A DNA stretch of 64,000 bases from Pseudomonas abietaniphila (GCF_039697315.1 NZ_CP155619.1:1550001-1614000); one strand, 5' to 3'; positions 7,584 through 18,560 are shown, numbered from the stretch's first letter. Numbers and translations are program-made. The notes: generated by a model from the sequence alone, not told the origin.

Positions 7584-8054
7584 TCAGGACGTCGGCTGAC
7601 CAAACATCTTCATCGCACGCTCGCGAATCTCGTCCGGCGAGAGGTCTTCCTTGTGTGTGCCGATGAACCAGAGGTGTCCGAACGGGTCGCGTACGCTGCC
7701 ACTGCGATCCCCGTAAAACATGTCCTGCACCTCGGTAACGACGCTGGCGCCCGCCGCCACTGCGCGCTTGAACTGTTCGTCGACATCGGGCACGTACAGG
7801 TGCATGGCGAACGCGGTCTTGCCACCCGGCTGAGGGCTGACGAAGCCGCCTTGATCACAGGGCTCGGACAGCATCATCCGTGAATCGCCGATTTGCAGTT
7901 CGGCGTGTCCGACGCGCCCCCCCGGTGCGTCCAGACGAAACATTTCCCGGGCACCGAACGCTTTCTTGTAAAACTCGATAGCGTCGGTCGCAGGTGAAAC
8001 ACCCATGTAGACGGTCAGGCTGTGCTGACCTTCAGGGATCGGTTTTACGCTCAT
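7584..8054 (-). CDS. VOC-family (PhnB/glyoxalase-like) protein
   Basis: A 156-residue protein of the vicinal-oxygen-chelate fold, PhnB-like subgroup: YMGVSPATDAIEFYKKAFGA near the N-terminus, a GHAELQIGDSRMML strand, and DPFGHLWFIGTH near the C-terminus. Such proteins bind a metal in a beta-alpha-beta-beta-beta pair; the substrate is unknown and many PhnB-like members have no assigned reaction. An AGAGGAG site precedes the ATG. It is the last gene of a four-gene group with SnoaL-like, DGPF and ECF42 sigma genes, a gene content repeatedly linked with ECF42. Confidence 0.88.
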   Translation of the reverse strand: MSVKPIPEGQHSLTVYMGVSPATDAIEFYKKAFGAREMFRLDAPGGRVGHAELQIGDSRMMLSEPCDQGGFVSPQPGGKTAFAMHLYVPDVDEQFKRAVAAGASVVTEVQDMFYGDRSGSVRDPFGHLWFIGTHKEDLSPDEIRERAMKMFGQPTS

Positions 8055-8091
8055 GACTGATCTCCTCTAGCGTTTCTTATCGGGTGGGGCA

Positions 8092-8538
8092 TCAAGGCTG
8101 CAGCTCGAAGAGCGCCTTGCTGGTCGCCATGTCAAATGGCGCGGAAAAGTGTTCGTGAACCGCCTTCCAGCCGTCGGCGGTTCTGCGATAGCCCGCCGTG
8201 GCGCGCATCCAGGACGACTTCACCTCGCCCTTCTCGTCCGTGCCGCCGCACTTGTTCAGCCAGTGCGCGAACGCGACGTCGCCGTCGGCATGAATCGTTA
8301 ACTGGTGGGTTTCGAACAACATCGCGCCTTCACACATGCCCAGGCAAAACGCCCAATGCTGGCGGTAGGCATCGGCGCCCCTGAATTGCAGCTGGATGAT
8401 CGCGTCGTAGGCCACGATTTCGGGCGCGTAGTAACGCATGATCGCCTCGAGGTCCTTGTCGCGGACCGCTGCGCACCAGCGCTCCAGCAGGGCCTGGATC
8501 TGTTGCTGGTCGGCACTGACAGGGGATGACGGGCTCAT
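8092..8538 (-). CDS. SnoaL/NTF2-like fold protein
   Basis: A 148-residue protein of the NTF2-like superfamily: ALLERWCAAVRDKDLEAIMRYYAPEIVAYD at the start, and a typical GWKAVHEHFS strand near the C-terminus. The cone-shaped fold serves as isomerase, dehydratase or ligand-binding protein; the activity here is unknown. Its ATG overlaps the DGPF gene's stop by four bases (ATGA at 8535-8538), so translation is coupled, and a GGAGG site is present. The context suggests it belongs to the ECF42-controlled or co-transcribed set. Confidence 0.87.
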   Translation of the reverse strand: MSPSSPVSADQQQIQALLERWCAAVRDKDLEAIMRYYAPEIVAYDAIIQLQFRGADAYRQHWAFCLGMCEGAMLFETHQLTIHADGDVAFAHWLNKCGGTDEKGEVKSSWMRATAGYRRTADGWKAVHEHFSAPFDMATSKALFELQP

Positions 8539-8927
8539 GACTGACCTCCTGCGGCAAAGGCCGGCGTTGGTTGTTCGTCGTGCTGTAGGTTCAATGTGCG
8601 CACCGGGCGTACTTCCACACTGCCGACCCGGGCGGCCGGAATATGCGCCGCGACCTGTAGGGCCTCATTCAGGTCGCGCGCCTCGATGAGGTAGAAACCG
8701 GCAAGCTGCTCTTTGGTTTCCGCGAATGGACCGTCGGTGATCGATACCTTGCCGTTACGCATTCTGACGGTGGTCGCGGTTTCCACCGACTCCAGCGGCT
8801 CGGCGGCCAGCATGCGGCCGGTGGCCTGTACGGACTGCGCGTACGCCAGACACTCGTCATCCCGTGGGCTGTCCGGGTGCGAATGCAGGGTGTGCTCGTT
8901 GCTGTAGATCAGACACAGGTATTTCAT
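8535..8927 (-). CDS. YciI-like DGPF-domain protein
   Basis: A 130-residue protein starting MKYLCLIYSNE, with the ITDGPFAETKEQLAGFYLIE motif that names the DGPF family. The start at 8927 is favoured by GGAGGT six bases upstream; the frame is open further up but without support. DGPF proteins are the standard genomic partner of ECF42 sigma factors. No enzymatic role is established; a YciI-like ferredoxin fold is expected. The gene follows the sigma factor by 158 bases and overlaps the SnoaL-like gene. Confidence 0.9.
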   Translation of the reverse strand: MKYLCLIYSNEHTLHSHPDSPRDDECLAYAQSVQATGRMLAAEPLESVETATTVRMRNGKVSITDGPFAETKEQLAGFYLIEARDLNEALQVAAHIPAARVGSVEVRPVRTLNLQHDEQPTPAFAAGGQS

Positions 8928-9085
8928 GATGACCTCCATCAGGCGCGCTAAGCGGCCTTCAATGAACTGCTTGCTCATGACGCTGGACTGCTCAGGGGCA
9001 TTTATCTGCGCTGTCACAGATTGGTCGTTTGACGGCCAGGCAAATCGACATCCGTGAAACCGAATTTTCTGTGGCTGACCAACGG

Positions 9086-10363
9086 TCATCTTTGGGTCGG
9101 CAACTCGTTCAGAGAGCGCTGCAAAAACCGTCGATCAACGCCCTGTTGTGCCAGCTCGATGGCCTTGAGGTATGCGATTCGGGCTTGGTCATAACGCTCA
9201 AGCCTGCGACATAAATCAGCGCGCGCGGCCCACGCCAGGTGGTAACCCTCCAGTTCGCCACTGGCCAGCAGTTCATCCACGAGCGTCAACGCCGCTTCCG
9301 GGCCCTGCACCATGGCCAGGGCAACGGCCCGGTTGAGTTGCACCACGGCCGAATCGTTGAAGCGCAGCAACACGTCGTACAGACCGACAATTTGCGGCCA
9401 GTCGGTGTCCTCGGCCCGACGGGCTTCTGCATGCACCGCCGCAATGGCGGCCTGCACGCTATAGGCGCCGCTCCTGCCGGAACGCAGCGCCTGTCCCACC
9501 AAGGCTTCGCCCTCCTCGATCAAGGCGCGGTGCCACAAACTTCGGTCCTGTTGATCGAGCATCACCGGTTCGCCCTCGGGGGACAGCCGCGCAGGACGAC
9601 GGGATTCGACCAACAGCATCAAACCGAGCAAGCCCGCGACCTCAGGTTCCGGCAGCAAATCGAGCAACAGGCGACCCAACCGGATCGCTTCAGCGGACAG
9701 ATCGCTTCGGGTCAACTGCTCGCCGGACGACGCGAAATAGCCTTCGTTGAACACCAGATAAATCACCCGCAGCACGGCATCCAGCCGTTCGGGGAGCTCG
9801 CTGTGGGTGGGCACTTCATAGGGAATGTGCGCGTCGCGAATCTTGTTCTTGGCGCGCACGATGCGCTGGGCGACGGTCGATGGGGTGATGAGGAAGGCGC
9901 GGGCGATTTCTTCGGTGGTGAGGTCGCACACTTCACGCAGGGTCAGGGCGACCTGGGCGTCGGCGCTCAACGCCGGGTGACAACAGACGAAGATCAAGCG
10001 CAGTCGGTCGTCCTCCACGCTGTCGAGGTCGACGCTGTCATTGTGCAACTGGTCTTCCAGTTCGTGCGCCAGTTGGCTGAGGGAAGCATCGAAACGGGCG
10101 CGACGACGCAGGCGGTCGATGGCCTTGAAACGGCCGGCGGACACCAGCCAGGCGCGCGGGTTATCGGGCATTCCCGCGTGCGGCCATTGCTCGATGGCCG
10201 CCATGAAGGCGTCCTGTAACGCCTCTTCAGCCCGCTCAAAATTGCCCAGCAGACGAATCAGCGTGGCGAGGACACGCCGTGATTCCTGACGATAGAGGCT
10301 ATCGACGTGCGCCCTGATGACTGACGTGGCGCCGAGATCGTTCTTATTAGGGTTATCGCTCAT
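9086..10363 (-). CDS. ECF42-type RNA polymerase sigma factor
   Basis: A 425-residue sigma factor from the ATG at 10363 (MSDNPNKNDL); a TTG at 10432 would add 23 residues. Region sigma-2 is at LIRLLGNFERAEEALQDAF...AWLVSAGRFKAIDRLRRR, and sigma-4 at CDLTTEEIARAFLITPSTVA. The remaining 220 residues are the long C-terminal extension typical of ECF42, including LDQQDRSLWHRALIEEGEAL and TPR-like helices near the end. No anti-sigma factor is encoded nearby, as expected for this group, where the extension itself is thought to control activity. The DGPF/SnoaL/VOC genes are the likely regulon or operon. Confidence 0.9.
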   Translation of the reverse strand: MSDNPNKNDLGATSVIRAHVDSLYRQESRRVLATLIRLLGNFERAEEALQDAFMAAIEQWPHAGMPDNPRAWLVSAGRFKAIDRLRRRARFDASLSQLAHELEDQLHNDSVDLDSVEDDRLRLIFVCCHPALSADAQVALTLREVCDLTTEEIARAFLITPSTVAQRIVRAKNKIRDAHIPYEVPTHSELPERLDAVLRVIYLVFNEGYFASSGEQLTRSDLSAEAIRLGRLLLDLLPEPEVAGLLGLMLLVESRRPARLSPEGEPVMLDQQDRSLWHRALIEEGEALVGQALRSGRSGAYSVQAAIAAVHAEARRAEDTDWPQIVGLYDVLLRFNDSAVVQLNRAVALAMVQGPEAALTLVDELLASGELEGYHLAWAARADLCRRLERYDQARIAYLKAIELAQQGVDRRFLQRSLNELPTQR

Positions 10364-10446
10364 GCCCACACTCGCCGACGACTGTTCCGATAGGGGTCGG
10401 CCAAGCGTAGTAGGGGATCGGGCGTCGCTCAACGACGCCCCGACGG

Positions 10447-11766
10447 TCAGTGACCGCAGTGCGCCGCAGCGGTGTCGTCAACCTGCATGCCTTTGCGCAT
10501 GCCGAAGAACAACGCGGTCATCAGCCCTACCGCGCCCATGATCACGCAGTAGCCCACGCACACCCACGGGCTCCATGGCATCAGTGCGATCAGCGCCAGC
10601 GGCGTGGTGCTGGCCCACAGGGCGTAACTGATGTTGTAGGTCAACGAGATGCCCGACACGCGAATCGTCGCCGGGAACAGTCCGACCATGACCGACGGCA
10701 CGACGCCGACGATGCCACAGGCCAGTCCCGCGACCGCGTACGCCAGGCTGACGGGCAACCACTGAATCACCAGACTGGCGTACAACAGGCCGACGCCGAC
10801 CGGCAGCAGCAGGCTATACAGAATCACGCCGCGCCAGGCACCGATGCGGTCCACCAGCATGCCCGCCAGCACACACCCGATATTGAGAAAGACGATGCCC
10901 ACGCTGCTCAGCGCAAACGTGTCGCTGGCGCTCATGCCGAACCGCTGCTGCATCACTGTCGGCGTGATCACCACCAGCGTAACAACCGCCGAGGTCAGCA
11001 CGCAGGTCAGCAAGGCGGCGGGCAGCAAGGACTGGCGATGCTCGCGCACGACGGCGCGCAGCGGCAGTTCGGTCATGCCTTCGCGTTGCGCGTGCAACGC
11101 CATGAACACCGGCGTTTCGCTGAGCCAGCGGCGCAACCAGACGCCGATGACGCCAAAGACCCCGCCCAGCAGGAACGGAATGCGCCAGGCGAAATCGAGG
11201 ATTTCCGCATGGCTGTACACTTTGGCCAGCCAGGTCGCGGTCAAGGCGCCGATCAGGTAACCGAAGGTCAGGCCGGCTTGCAGAACACCCAGTGCGTAGC
11301 CGCGATGCCCTTTGGGCGCGTGCTCGGCGACGAACACCCAGGCGCTCGGCACTTCACCGCCCACTGCGGCGCCTTGCAGGATGCGCAACGCCAGCAGGAT
11401 CAATGGCGCCCAGTAGCCGATGTCGGCGTAGGTGGGCATCACGCCAATCAGCAGACAGGGCAAGGCCATCATCAGGATGCTCAGGCTGAACACCCGTTTG
11501 CGGCCCAGTTTGTCGGCAAAGTGCGCCATCAGGATGCCGCCCAGCGGGCGCGCCAGATAGCCAGTGACGAAGATCCCGAAGCTTTGCAGCAAGCGCAGCC
11601 ACTCAGGCATTTCCGGTGGGAAGAACAACTGACTGAGGGTCAGCGCAAAGAACACGAAGATGATGAAATCGTAGATTTCCAGCGCCCCGCCCAATGCCGC
11701 CAAGCCCAGGGTCTTGTAGTCGCCCCGGCTGATCGGTTGTGGACGTGGTCGAAGAATGGCTGTCAT
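10447..11766 (-). CDS. MFS transporter, metabolite:proton symporter type
   Basis: A 439-residue protein with twelve predicted membrane segments. The N-terminal FGIFVTGYLARPLGGILMAH and ADKLGRKRVFSLSI (loop 2-3 signature) place it in the MHS/sugar-transporter branch of the major facilitator superfamily, whose members import organic acids, osmolytes or aromatic acids with protons. The start at 11766 is preceded by GGGGTC; upstream ATG and longer frames lack such a site. A gap of 110 bases separates it from the upstream AraC gene on the same strand, which is a candidate regulator. The substrate is unknown. Confidence 0.87.
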   Translation of the reverse strand: MTAILRPRPQPISRGDYKTLGLAALGGALEIYDFIIFVFFALTLSQLFFPPEMPEWLRLLQSFGIFVTGYLARPLGGILMAHFADKLGRKRVFSLSILMMALPCLLIGVMPTYADIGYWAPLILLALRILQGAAVGGEVPSAWVFVAEHAPKGHRGYALGVLQAGLTFGYLIGALTATWLAKVYSHAEILDFAWRIPFLLGGVFGVIGVWLRRWLSETPVFMALHAQREGMTELPLRAVVREHRQSLLPAALLTCVLTSAVVTLVVITPTVMQQRFGMSASDTFALSSVGIVFLNIGCVLAGMLVDRIGAWRGVILYSLLLPVGVGLLYASLVIQWLPVSLAYAVAGLACGIVGVVPSVMVGLFPATIRVSGISLTYNISYALWASTTPLALIALMPWSPWVCVGYCVIMGAVGLMTALFFGMRKGMQVDDTAAAHCGH

Positions 11767-11876
11767 GAAAGACCCCATTTGGCAGGTGAAAACGGCAGTT
11801 AGGTGCGACAAAGGCGCGCAGGATAGCAAAGCTGGCGACATGAGGGTGGCCGGCAGACCACCGGGCTTGCGTCACA

Positions 11877-12662
11877 TCACACGGCATACACGCCGGGCGT
11901 CATGCCGAACTGCGCGCTGAAGGCGCTGATGAACGTGCTGACGCTGTCGTAACCCAGTCGCTGGGCCACGCGATTGACGCTGTCCCCTTGTGACAGCAGT
12001 TCGAGCGCCTTCTTCATCCTCGCGACGATGCGCCACTGCATGAGCGACATGCCGGTTTCGGCCCGAAAATGGCGGGTCAGGCCGCGACGGGACATGCCCA
12101 CGCGGCGCGCCCAATCGTCCAGGCTCAATTTGTTGGCGGGGTCGGCGACGATGGTCAGGGTCATGCCGACCAGGTGCGGACTGCTGGGCATGGGCAGGAA
12201 TAACGGCGTTGCCGGGGAAATCTTCAGTTCATCGAACAGCACATCGAGCTGGCGATGCTGCGGCGGCGTGAGCTCGGCCGGGCTTTCATGGCCTGCGTCA
12301 TTGCCCCAGACGGCGATGCGTCCGAGCAAGGCGCTGGACAGCGCCGTCATCTCGAACACCGTGGGCCTGACGGGAAACAGCGGGCATATGTCGGGGCGCA
12401 GATAGATCATCCAGCCCTTCGCGGCTTCATGCACGCGCGCGGCGTGGGCAACGCCCGGGGGAATCCAGCCGATGTGCCGTGCGGGGACCACCCAGCTGCC
12501 GGTGTCAAGCTCAGCCGTGATCACGCCCTGCTTGACCGCCCACAACTGGCCTTCGCGATACCGATGCAGCGTGTCGTCGCTGCCCGACTGCAACGGCCCG
12601 GCGTTGATCAGCAACGGGCGTCCATCCTGGATACGGCGTTGCAACGGGTACTCTGCTGGCAT
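11877..12662 (-). CDS. AraC-family regulator with cupin sensor
   Basis: A 261-residue protein from MPAEYPLQRR. The N-terminal half is a cupin-like ligand domain (GVAHAARVHEAAKGWMIYL); the C-terminal 100 residues hold the two AraC helix-turn-helices, LSLDDWARRVGMSRRGLTRHF and VNRVAQRLGYDSVSTFISAF. AGGGA lies ten bases upstream of the chosen ATG; an alternative at 12725 adds 21 residues. It sits directly upstream of the MFS gene in the same direction and probably controls it, which is inference from position. Confidence 0.87.
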   Translation of the reverse strand: MPAEYPLQRRIQDGRPLLINAGPLQSGSDDTLHRYREGQLWAVKQGVITAELDTGSWVVPARHIGWIPPGVAHAARVHEAAKGWMIYLRPDICPLFPVRPTVFEMTALSSALLGRIAVWGNDAGHESPAELTPPQHRQLDVLFDELKISPATPLFLPMPSSPHLVGMTLTIVADPANKLSLDDWARRVGMSRRGLTRHFRAETGMSLMQWRIVARMKKALELLSQGDSVNRVAQRLGYDSVSTFISAFSAQFGMTPGVYAV

Positions 12663-12731
12663 GGCCCGGTTTCCCTGTTGAGAGGCCAGCCGACGGTACC
12701 AAGCCAACGGGATCGCCGCAAACACGTTCGA

Positions 12732-13217
12732 TCAGTGCACTGAGTCGGCAGGCATTGCCCGTTCCATGTACAGGCTGCGCAGGGTGATCCCGCTCGGGTG
12801 TTCGTAGGCTTCGTCGCGGACCGCCACAAACCCCATGGCCCGGTAGAAGTCAGCGGCGTTGAGCGACGAATATAAGTACAGCCGGGAGAAGTGCTCGTCG
12901 GCGGCCATGGCTTCAAGCCCTTCCATCAAACGCTTGCCGATGCCTTTGCCCGCCTGGGCGGGTTCGACGAACAGCGCGACCAACTCGCCGCTTTGCCGGT
13001 CCAGAATCCCGTAGCCGAGCCGCTGACCGTCTTCTTCCGCGACCAGCGCACAGCGGGTGGCGAACAGCCGCAGATAGGATTCAGGCGGCGGTGACTCACT
13101 CCAGATCTCGATTTGCTCGGGAGAATAGTGGCTCGCGCAGAGCTGCCGCACCGCACGCGTACGCAGCGACCACAGCAAAGGAATTTCGGGAATTTCGCCC
13201 GTTCTCAGTTCAATCAT
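12732..13217 (-). CDS. GNAT-family N-acetyltransferase
   Basis: A 161-residue protein from MIELRTGEIPEI (the frame extends to 13271 without a better start). The acetyl-CoA site is VALFVEPAQAGKGIGKRLMEGLE, a standard GNAT motif A (V-x3-PxxxGxGxG), followed by LYLYSSLNAADFYRAMGFVA (motif B). The substrate is unknown; the arrangement resembles small-molecule or protein N-acetyltransferases. It lies upstream of the AraC gene on the same strand with 69 bases between them. Confidence 0.85.
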   Translation of the reverse strand: MIELRTGEIPEIPLLWSLRTRAVRQLCASHYSPEQIEIWSESPPPESYLRLFATRCALVAEEDGQRLGYGILDRQSGELVALFVEPAQAGKGIGKRLMEGLEAMAADEHFSRLYLYSSLNAADFYRAMGFVAVRDEAYEHPSGITLRSLYMERAMPADSVH

Positions 13218-13971
13218 CTTGCCGCTCCCGCCCTCGAAAACGCACGGACAGCCGTGTCCGCGTACTGCCATTGGCTCAGGGCGACAGGATGCGCTTTTGA
13301 GCTCATGGGTGAAAGATGTGCGGGAGCCAACTTGTTACGGGCCGCGTTCGGAGTAATGCGGTGGGTCAGCGGCATGAATTTTGGCTGCCACCCCCTATTC
13401 GCTGCCCTCGTAACCTCGGACGTCTCCTACAGTTACTGCGTCGTTCCGGGAATATGTGGCAGAAACCGATCTTGTGGGAGCCGGCTTGCTGGCGAATGCA
13501 GTGGGTCAGCAACATCGATTTTGGCTGACACACCCTATTCGCTGCCCTCGTAACCTCGGACGTCTCCTACAGTTACTGCGTCGTTCCGGGAATCTGTGGC
13601 AGACACCGACCTTGTGGGAGCCGGCTTGCTGGCGAATGCGGCGGGTCAGCGGCATCTATGGCGACTGAACCACCGCATTCGCTGCCCTCGTAACCTCGGA
13701 CGTCTCCTACAGGGACTGCGTCGTTCCGATGATTTGTGGTTGACATCTAACCTGTGGGAGCGAGCTTGCTCGCGAAGGCGGTGTATCAGGCGACATTGAT
13801 GTCACTGACCCACCGCATTCGCTGCCCTCGTAACCTCGGACGTCTTTTACAGGGACAGGGTTGATGCATGAGCCTGTGTCCTACCTCAGACCTGTGGGAG
13901 CCGGCTTGAACTGGCCTAATGATCTCGGACACTTCTTAAGGGCGATATGATTCGCCTATTCAGGAGGTTCC

Positions 13972-15119
<1,148 letters not shown>

Positions 15120-15396
15120 TTACCGTAACCGGTGTCCGGGATTACTTGACCAGAACAGCTTGCTGGCGAATGCGATGGGTCAGCGGCATCTATGGCGACT
15201 GAACCACCGCATTCGCTGCCCTCGTAACCTCGGACGTCTCCTACAGGGACTGCGTCGTTCCGATGATTTGTGGTTGACGTCTAACCTGTGGGAGCGAGCT
15301 TGCTCGCGAAGGCGGTGTATCAGGCGACATTGATGTCACTGACCCACCGCATTCGTCCGAAGTGCGGCCCACCATTCAACAATGCAGGGTTGTTGC

Positions 15397-17568
15397 CTAG
15401 AAACTCACCGTCGCCGACAAGCGTGCCGTGCGTGGCGCGCCGAGGAAGAGGTAGTCGTCGCCCAGGTATTCGCCGACATCGCGCCAGTAGCGTTTGTCGA
15501 ACAGGTTATCGACGGTCAGGCGGAACACGGTGTCGTAGCCTTCCAGCTTCGTGCTGTACCGGCTACCCGCGTTGAACACGGTGTAGTCGTCGACCTTCAC
15601 CGAGCCTTCGCGGTTGGCGTATTTGCTGGCGCTGTATTGCATGCCGCCCAACAAGGCCAGCCCCGGAATCGGCAGGCTGTAGTCGGCTGACAGGCTGCCA
15701 CGGTACTTCGGCACGTTGATCGCCTGGTGGTCTTCATAGGCCGTTGTGCCGCTGTCTTCCACCCGCGCACGAATGGCGGCGACGCTGGCGGCGATTTGCA
15801 GTTGCGAGGTCAGCCAGCCGTTGGCGCTCAGCTCCAGACCGGTGTTTTTCTGCTGGCCCTGCTGGACAAAGGTCAGGCTGCCGTCGTCGTTGGGCCGAGA
15901 GTACTGATAGGCCTGACGCGTCTGGAACACCGCAGCGGTGAAGCTCATGCGGCGCCAGTCGTACTTCACGCCCGCTTCCAGTTGGCGAGAGATCGTCGGT
16001 GCCAGAATTTCGCCCACGTTGGTGTCGAACACCGACGCCGTGCCACCCAGCGACAGGCCTTTGCTGTAGCTGGTGTAGAGCGAAACGTTGTCGATCGGCT
16101 TGTAGATCAGCGCCGCCTGCGGCAGGAAGATCGAGCGTTGGGTGTGACGATTGTCGCTGCCGTCTTCGTTGTACGCTTTCTCGTCCAGACGCACCTGACG
16201 CCCGCCGATCACGGTCTGCCATTGATCGTTGAAGCGGATGCGATCGGTGGCGAACAGGCCGTACTGACGGCTGTCCAGTCGCCGTTCGGTATGACCGACA
16301 GGCAGGTCGGACGGCGCGAAGGCGTCCGGCGTCTGATGGATGTTGCCCGAACCGACGAACTCGCTGAAATACGGACGGGTGTCCACCGTGCGGCGGAACG
16401 CGCTGGTGCCGAAGGTCAGCTCGTGTTTCAGCCAGCCGGTGTCGAACAGGCCAGTCATGGACGCCTCGACTTCATCGTTGCGCCGGGTGTCGTCGGGGCT
16501 GCGGAAGTCGTAGATGTCATACCCGCCGTCGGGCGTGAAATGCCCGGTGACCGGCGTGCTCGGGCAGTCGGCCTGGTAATAGCAGCCGTAAGCGAACGAA
16601 CTGTAATCGTCGATCACCACGCGGCTGCGCGAGGCGCTCAGGCTGGCTTTCCAGTCATCACTGAAGCGGTACTCATAGCGACCGTTCATGTTCAGCGAAT
16701 CAATGCCCACCGGGTTCGACCCGCTCTGATAACCCAGCAATTTGCGGGGCGAAGCATCGTGCGGCAGTTGGGTACCGCCGAGCAGTTGATAGCCTGGCAC
16801 CGAGCGCTGCTCTTTGGTCTGGTACTCGACGTCCAGTTGCAGGGTCGATTGCTCGTTGATGTTCCAGTCGAACGCCAGCGATGCGAAATCGCGTGTGCCA
16901 TCGGCGTGTTCAACGTAGGAACGAATGTCTTCGTGGGCGACGTTGGCGCGCAGGCCGAACTGTTTTTCGCTGCCGAACCAGCCACCCACGTCGGTGGCGA
17001 TGTAGCGCTCGCCGTGTTCGTTGGTCGACACCGTCACCGAGCGCACGTCTTCGGGACGCTTGGTCTTGTAGTTGACCACGCCCGACGGCTCCGAGACGCC
17101 GCTTTGCAGACCGGACAGGCCTTTGAGCAACTCGACCTGCTCCTTGTTTTCCAGCGCGACGTTCTGCTCGCCGGTGATGCTGCGGCCGTTGATGCGATAG
17201 CTGTTGGCGGCGTTGAGCGAGAACCCGCGCACCACGAAGTTTTCGTAGTAACCCACCGGCGCATAGCTGTCGCCCACCGAGGCATCGTTGCGCAACACGT
17301 CGCTGAGCAATTTGGCCTGCTGATTTTTGAGTCTTTCTTCGCTGAACACCGAGATCGAGGCAGGCGTGTCGAGCAACGGCGCTTCGTTGAATCCACCCAC
17401 CGACGCGCTACTGGCCTGGTAGCTTGATGGCTGTTCGCCCGACACCCTCACTGCCTCCAGGGTCAGTGGCTCGGCTTCCTGCGCCGCCAGCCAGGGCGAG
17501 GCGAACGCAATGCTCAGCGGCAACAGGCGTCGCGTGAAGCCTGCGGCGGGTCGATGTGGGGTGGTCAT
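15397..17568 (-). CDS. TonB-dependent siderophore-type receptor
   Basis: A 723-residue outer-membrane receptor. A signal peptide ends near SPWLAAQ-EAEP; a TonB-box-like EAVRV follows at about residue 39. The plug domain (about 65-175) includes DTPASISVFSEERL and NFVVRGFSLNAANSYRINGR; the beta-barrel ends in the required aromatic residue (ATVSF). The fold imports ferric siderophores or similar complexes using TonB energy. No FecR-type signalling extension precedes the plug. The receptor is monocistronic and divergent from a LysE exporter; I could not identify a Fur box in the 176-base gap. The ligand is unknown. Confidence 0.92.
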   Translation of the reverse strand: MTTPHRPAAGFTRRLLPLSIAFASPWLAAQEAEPLTLEAVRVSGEQPSSYQASSASVGGFNEAPLLDTPASISVFSEERLKNQQAKLLSDVLRNDASVGDSYAPVGYYENFVVRGFSLNAANSYRINGRSITGEQNVALENKEQVELLKGLSGLQSGVSEPSGVVNYKTKRPEDVRSVTVSTNEHGERYIATDVGGWFGSEKQFGLRANVAHEDIRSYVEHADGTRDFASLAFDWNINEQSTLQLDVEYQTKEQRSVPGYQLLGGTQLPHDASPRKLLGYQSGSNPVGIDSLNMNGRYEYRFSDDWKASLSASRSRVVIDDYSSFAYGCYYQADCPSTPVTGHFTPDGGYDIYDFRSPDDTRRNDEVEASMTGLFDTGWLKHELTFGTSAFRRTVDTRPYFSEFVGSGNIHQTPDAFAPSDLPVGHTERRLDSRQYGLFATDRIRFNDQWQTVIGGRQVRLDEKAYNEDGSDNRHTQRSIFLPQAALIYKPIDNVSLYTSYSKGLSLGGTASVFDTNVGEILAPTISRQLEAGVKYDWRRMSFTAAVFQTRQAYQYSRPNDDGSLTFVQQGQQKNTGLELSANGWLTSQLQIAASVAAIRARVEDSGTTAYEDHQAINVPKYRGSLSADYSLPIPGLALLGGMQYSASKYANREGSVKVDDYTVFNAGSRYSTKLEGYDTVFRLTVDNLFDKRYWRDVGEYLGDDYLFLGAPRTARLSATVSF

Positions 17569-17744
17569 CAGGGGTGAAGCTCCAGGCGGGAATTTTTGTC
17601 GGCGCCCCTTTTACGTTCTGCACCGATTTTTTACAACCTCGACACATGCCTGATAAACCCGGGAAACATCTCGCGTCTTGCCCCTCGAAAAACAGGTGGC
17701 GGCTCATCTACACTCCAGCGCTCACCCTTTCAGGAAGTCTTCCG

Positions 17745-18383
17745 ATGACGCCCTCGCTGCTCATGGCCGTGCTCGCTTCAGGATTTATCTACGCCATTTC
17801 CCCGGGTCCCGGCGTGCTGGCGGTGTTCGGCATCGGTGCGTCGAAGGGACGCCGGGCTGGCGCCGCGTTTCTTTGTGGGCATCTGTTGGGGGATGTGATC
17901 TGGTGCAGCACGGCGCTGGCCGCGATCATTGGCGCCAGGGTGATCGGCACCACGGCGTTCGACGTGCTCGGCATCATCAGCGGGGTGTTTCTGTTCTGGC
18001 TCGGCTGGCGCGCCATTCGTGCCAAGCGCAGCAGTGAAGACGAGCCGAAAGCGCCAGGCCGTCATCCGTTCTGGCACGGGATCATGTTCGGCCTGACCAA
18101 CCCGAAAGCCTACCCGGTGGCGGTCGCCACCTTTACCGCCCTGCTCTCCAGCCGCGCCGACATGCTCAACTGGTCGATGCTGCCGCTGTTGATTCTGGTC
18201 AGCACCCTGGGCGGGATCGCGGCCTACGGCATCATCATCGGCGTCGTCGGCGCTCGACACGTACGCACGGTGTATCAACGCCACGAGCTGACGATCACCC
18301 GCCTGTGTGGCGTGATGTTCATCGGCTTTGCGATCAACGCATTGATGCACGCAGTGCCGAGCCTGCTGCCGCGCAAGCCCTGA
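17745..18383 (+). CDS. LysE-family exporter
   Basis: A 212-residue six-segment inner-membrane protein: SGFIYAISPGPGVLAVFGIG carries the SPGPG version of the LysE/RhtB N-terminal signature, and FGLTNPKAYPVAVATFTALL is the second one. GGAAG precedes the ATG; the frame is open farther upstream but only the given start fits the family. It is the second of three LysE-type exporters in this window and is divergent from the TonB receptor. The substrate is unknown. Confidence 0.88.
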   Translation: MTPSLLMAVLASGFIYAISPGPGVLAVFGIGASKGRRAGAAFLCGHLLGDVIWCSTALAAIIGARVIGTTAFDVLGIISGVFLFWLGWRAIRAKRSSEDEPKAPGRHPFWHGIMFGLTNPKAYPVAVATFTALLSSRADMLNWSMLPLLILVSTLGGIAAYGIIIGVVGARHVRTVYQRHELTITRLCGVMFIGFAINALMHAVPSLLPRKP

Positions 18384-18446
18384 TAAGCAGCCAGCAGGAG
18401 CCGATGCGCCTGAGGCTGGCGTCAACTCAAGGCGCGCTGCAGCATT

Positions 18447-18537
18447 CTGTGGGAGCGAATTCATTCGCGAGACGTCCGTACGGTCGACACAGCACCTTCG
18501 CCTGAACGATTTTTCGCGAATGAATTCGCTCCCACAG
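18447..18537. repeat. REPIN (GTGGGAGCGAATTCATTCGCGA type)
   Basis: Two inverted copies of CTGTGGGAGCGAATTCATTC separated by about 45 bases, able to fold as one large hairpin. It lies between the convergent LysE and LysR genes. Confidence 0.88.
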
Positions 18538-18560
18538 TGCGGCATCAACCCATCAGGCCG

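Noticed and set aside
9239..10219. A 326-codon frame antisense to the ECF42 sigma gene
   Set aside because: It is the reverse strand of a clear sigma-factor gene; composition (His/Gln/Arg-rich, no domain) is typical of GC-rich shadow frames.
10450..11802. A 450-codon frame antisense to the MFS gene
   Set aside because: Gln/His/Arg/Ala-rich without hydrophobic core or motif, and it mirrors the MFS transporter exactly.
15727..17427. A 566-codon frame antisense to the TonB receptor
   Set aside because: It mirrors the receptor gene, has no recognised domain and no ribosome-binding site.
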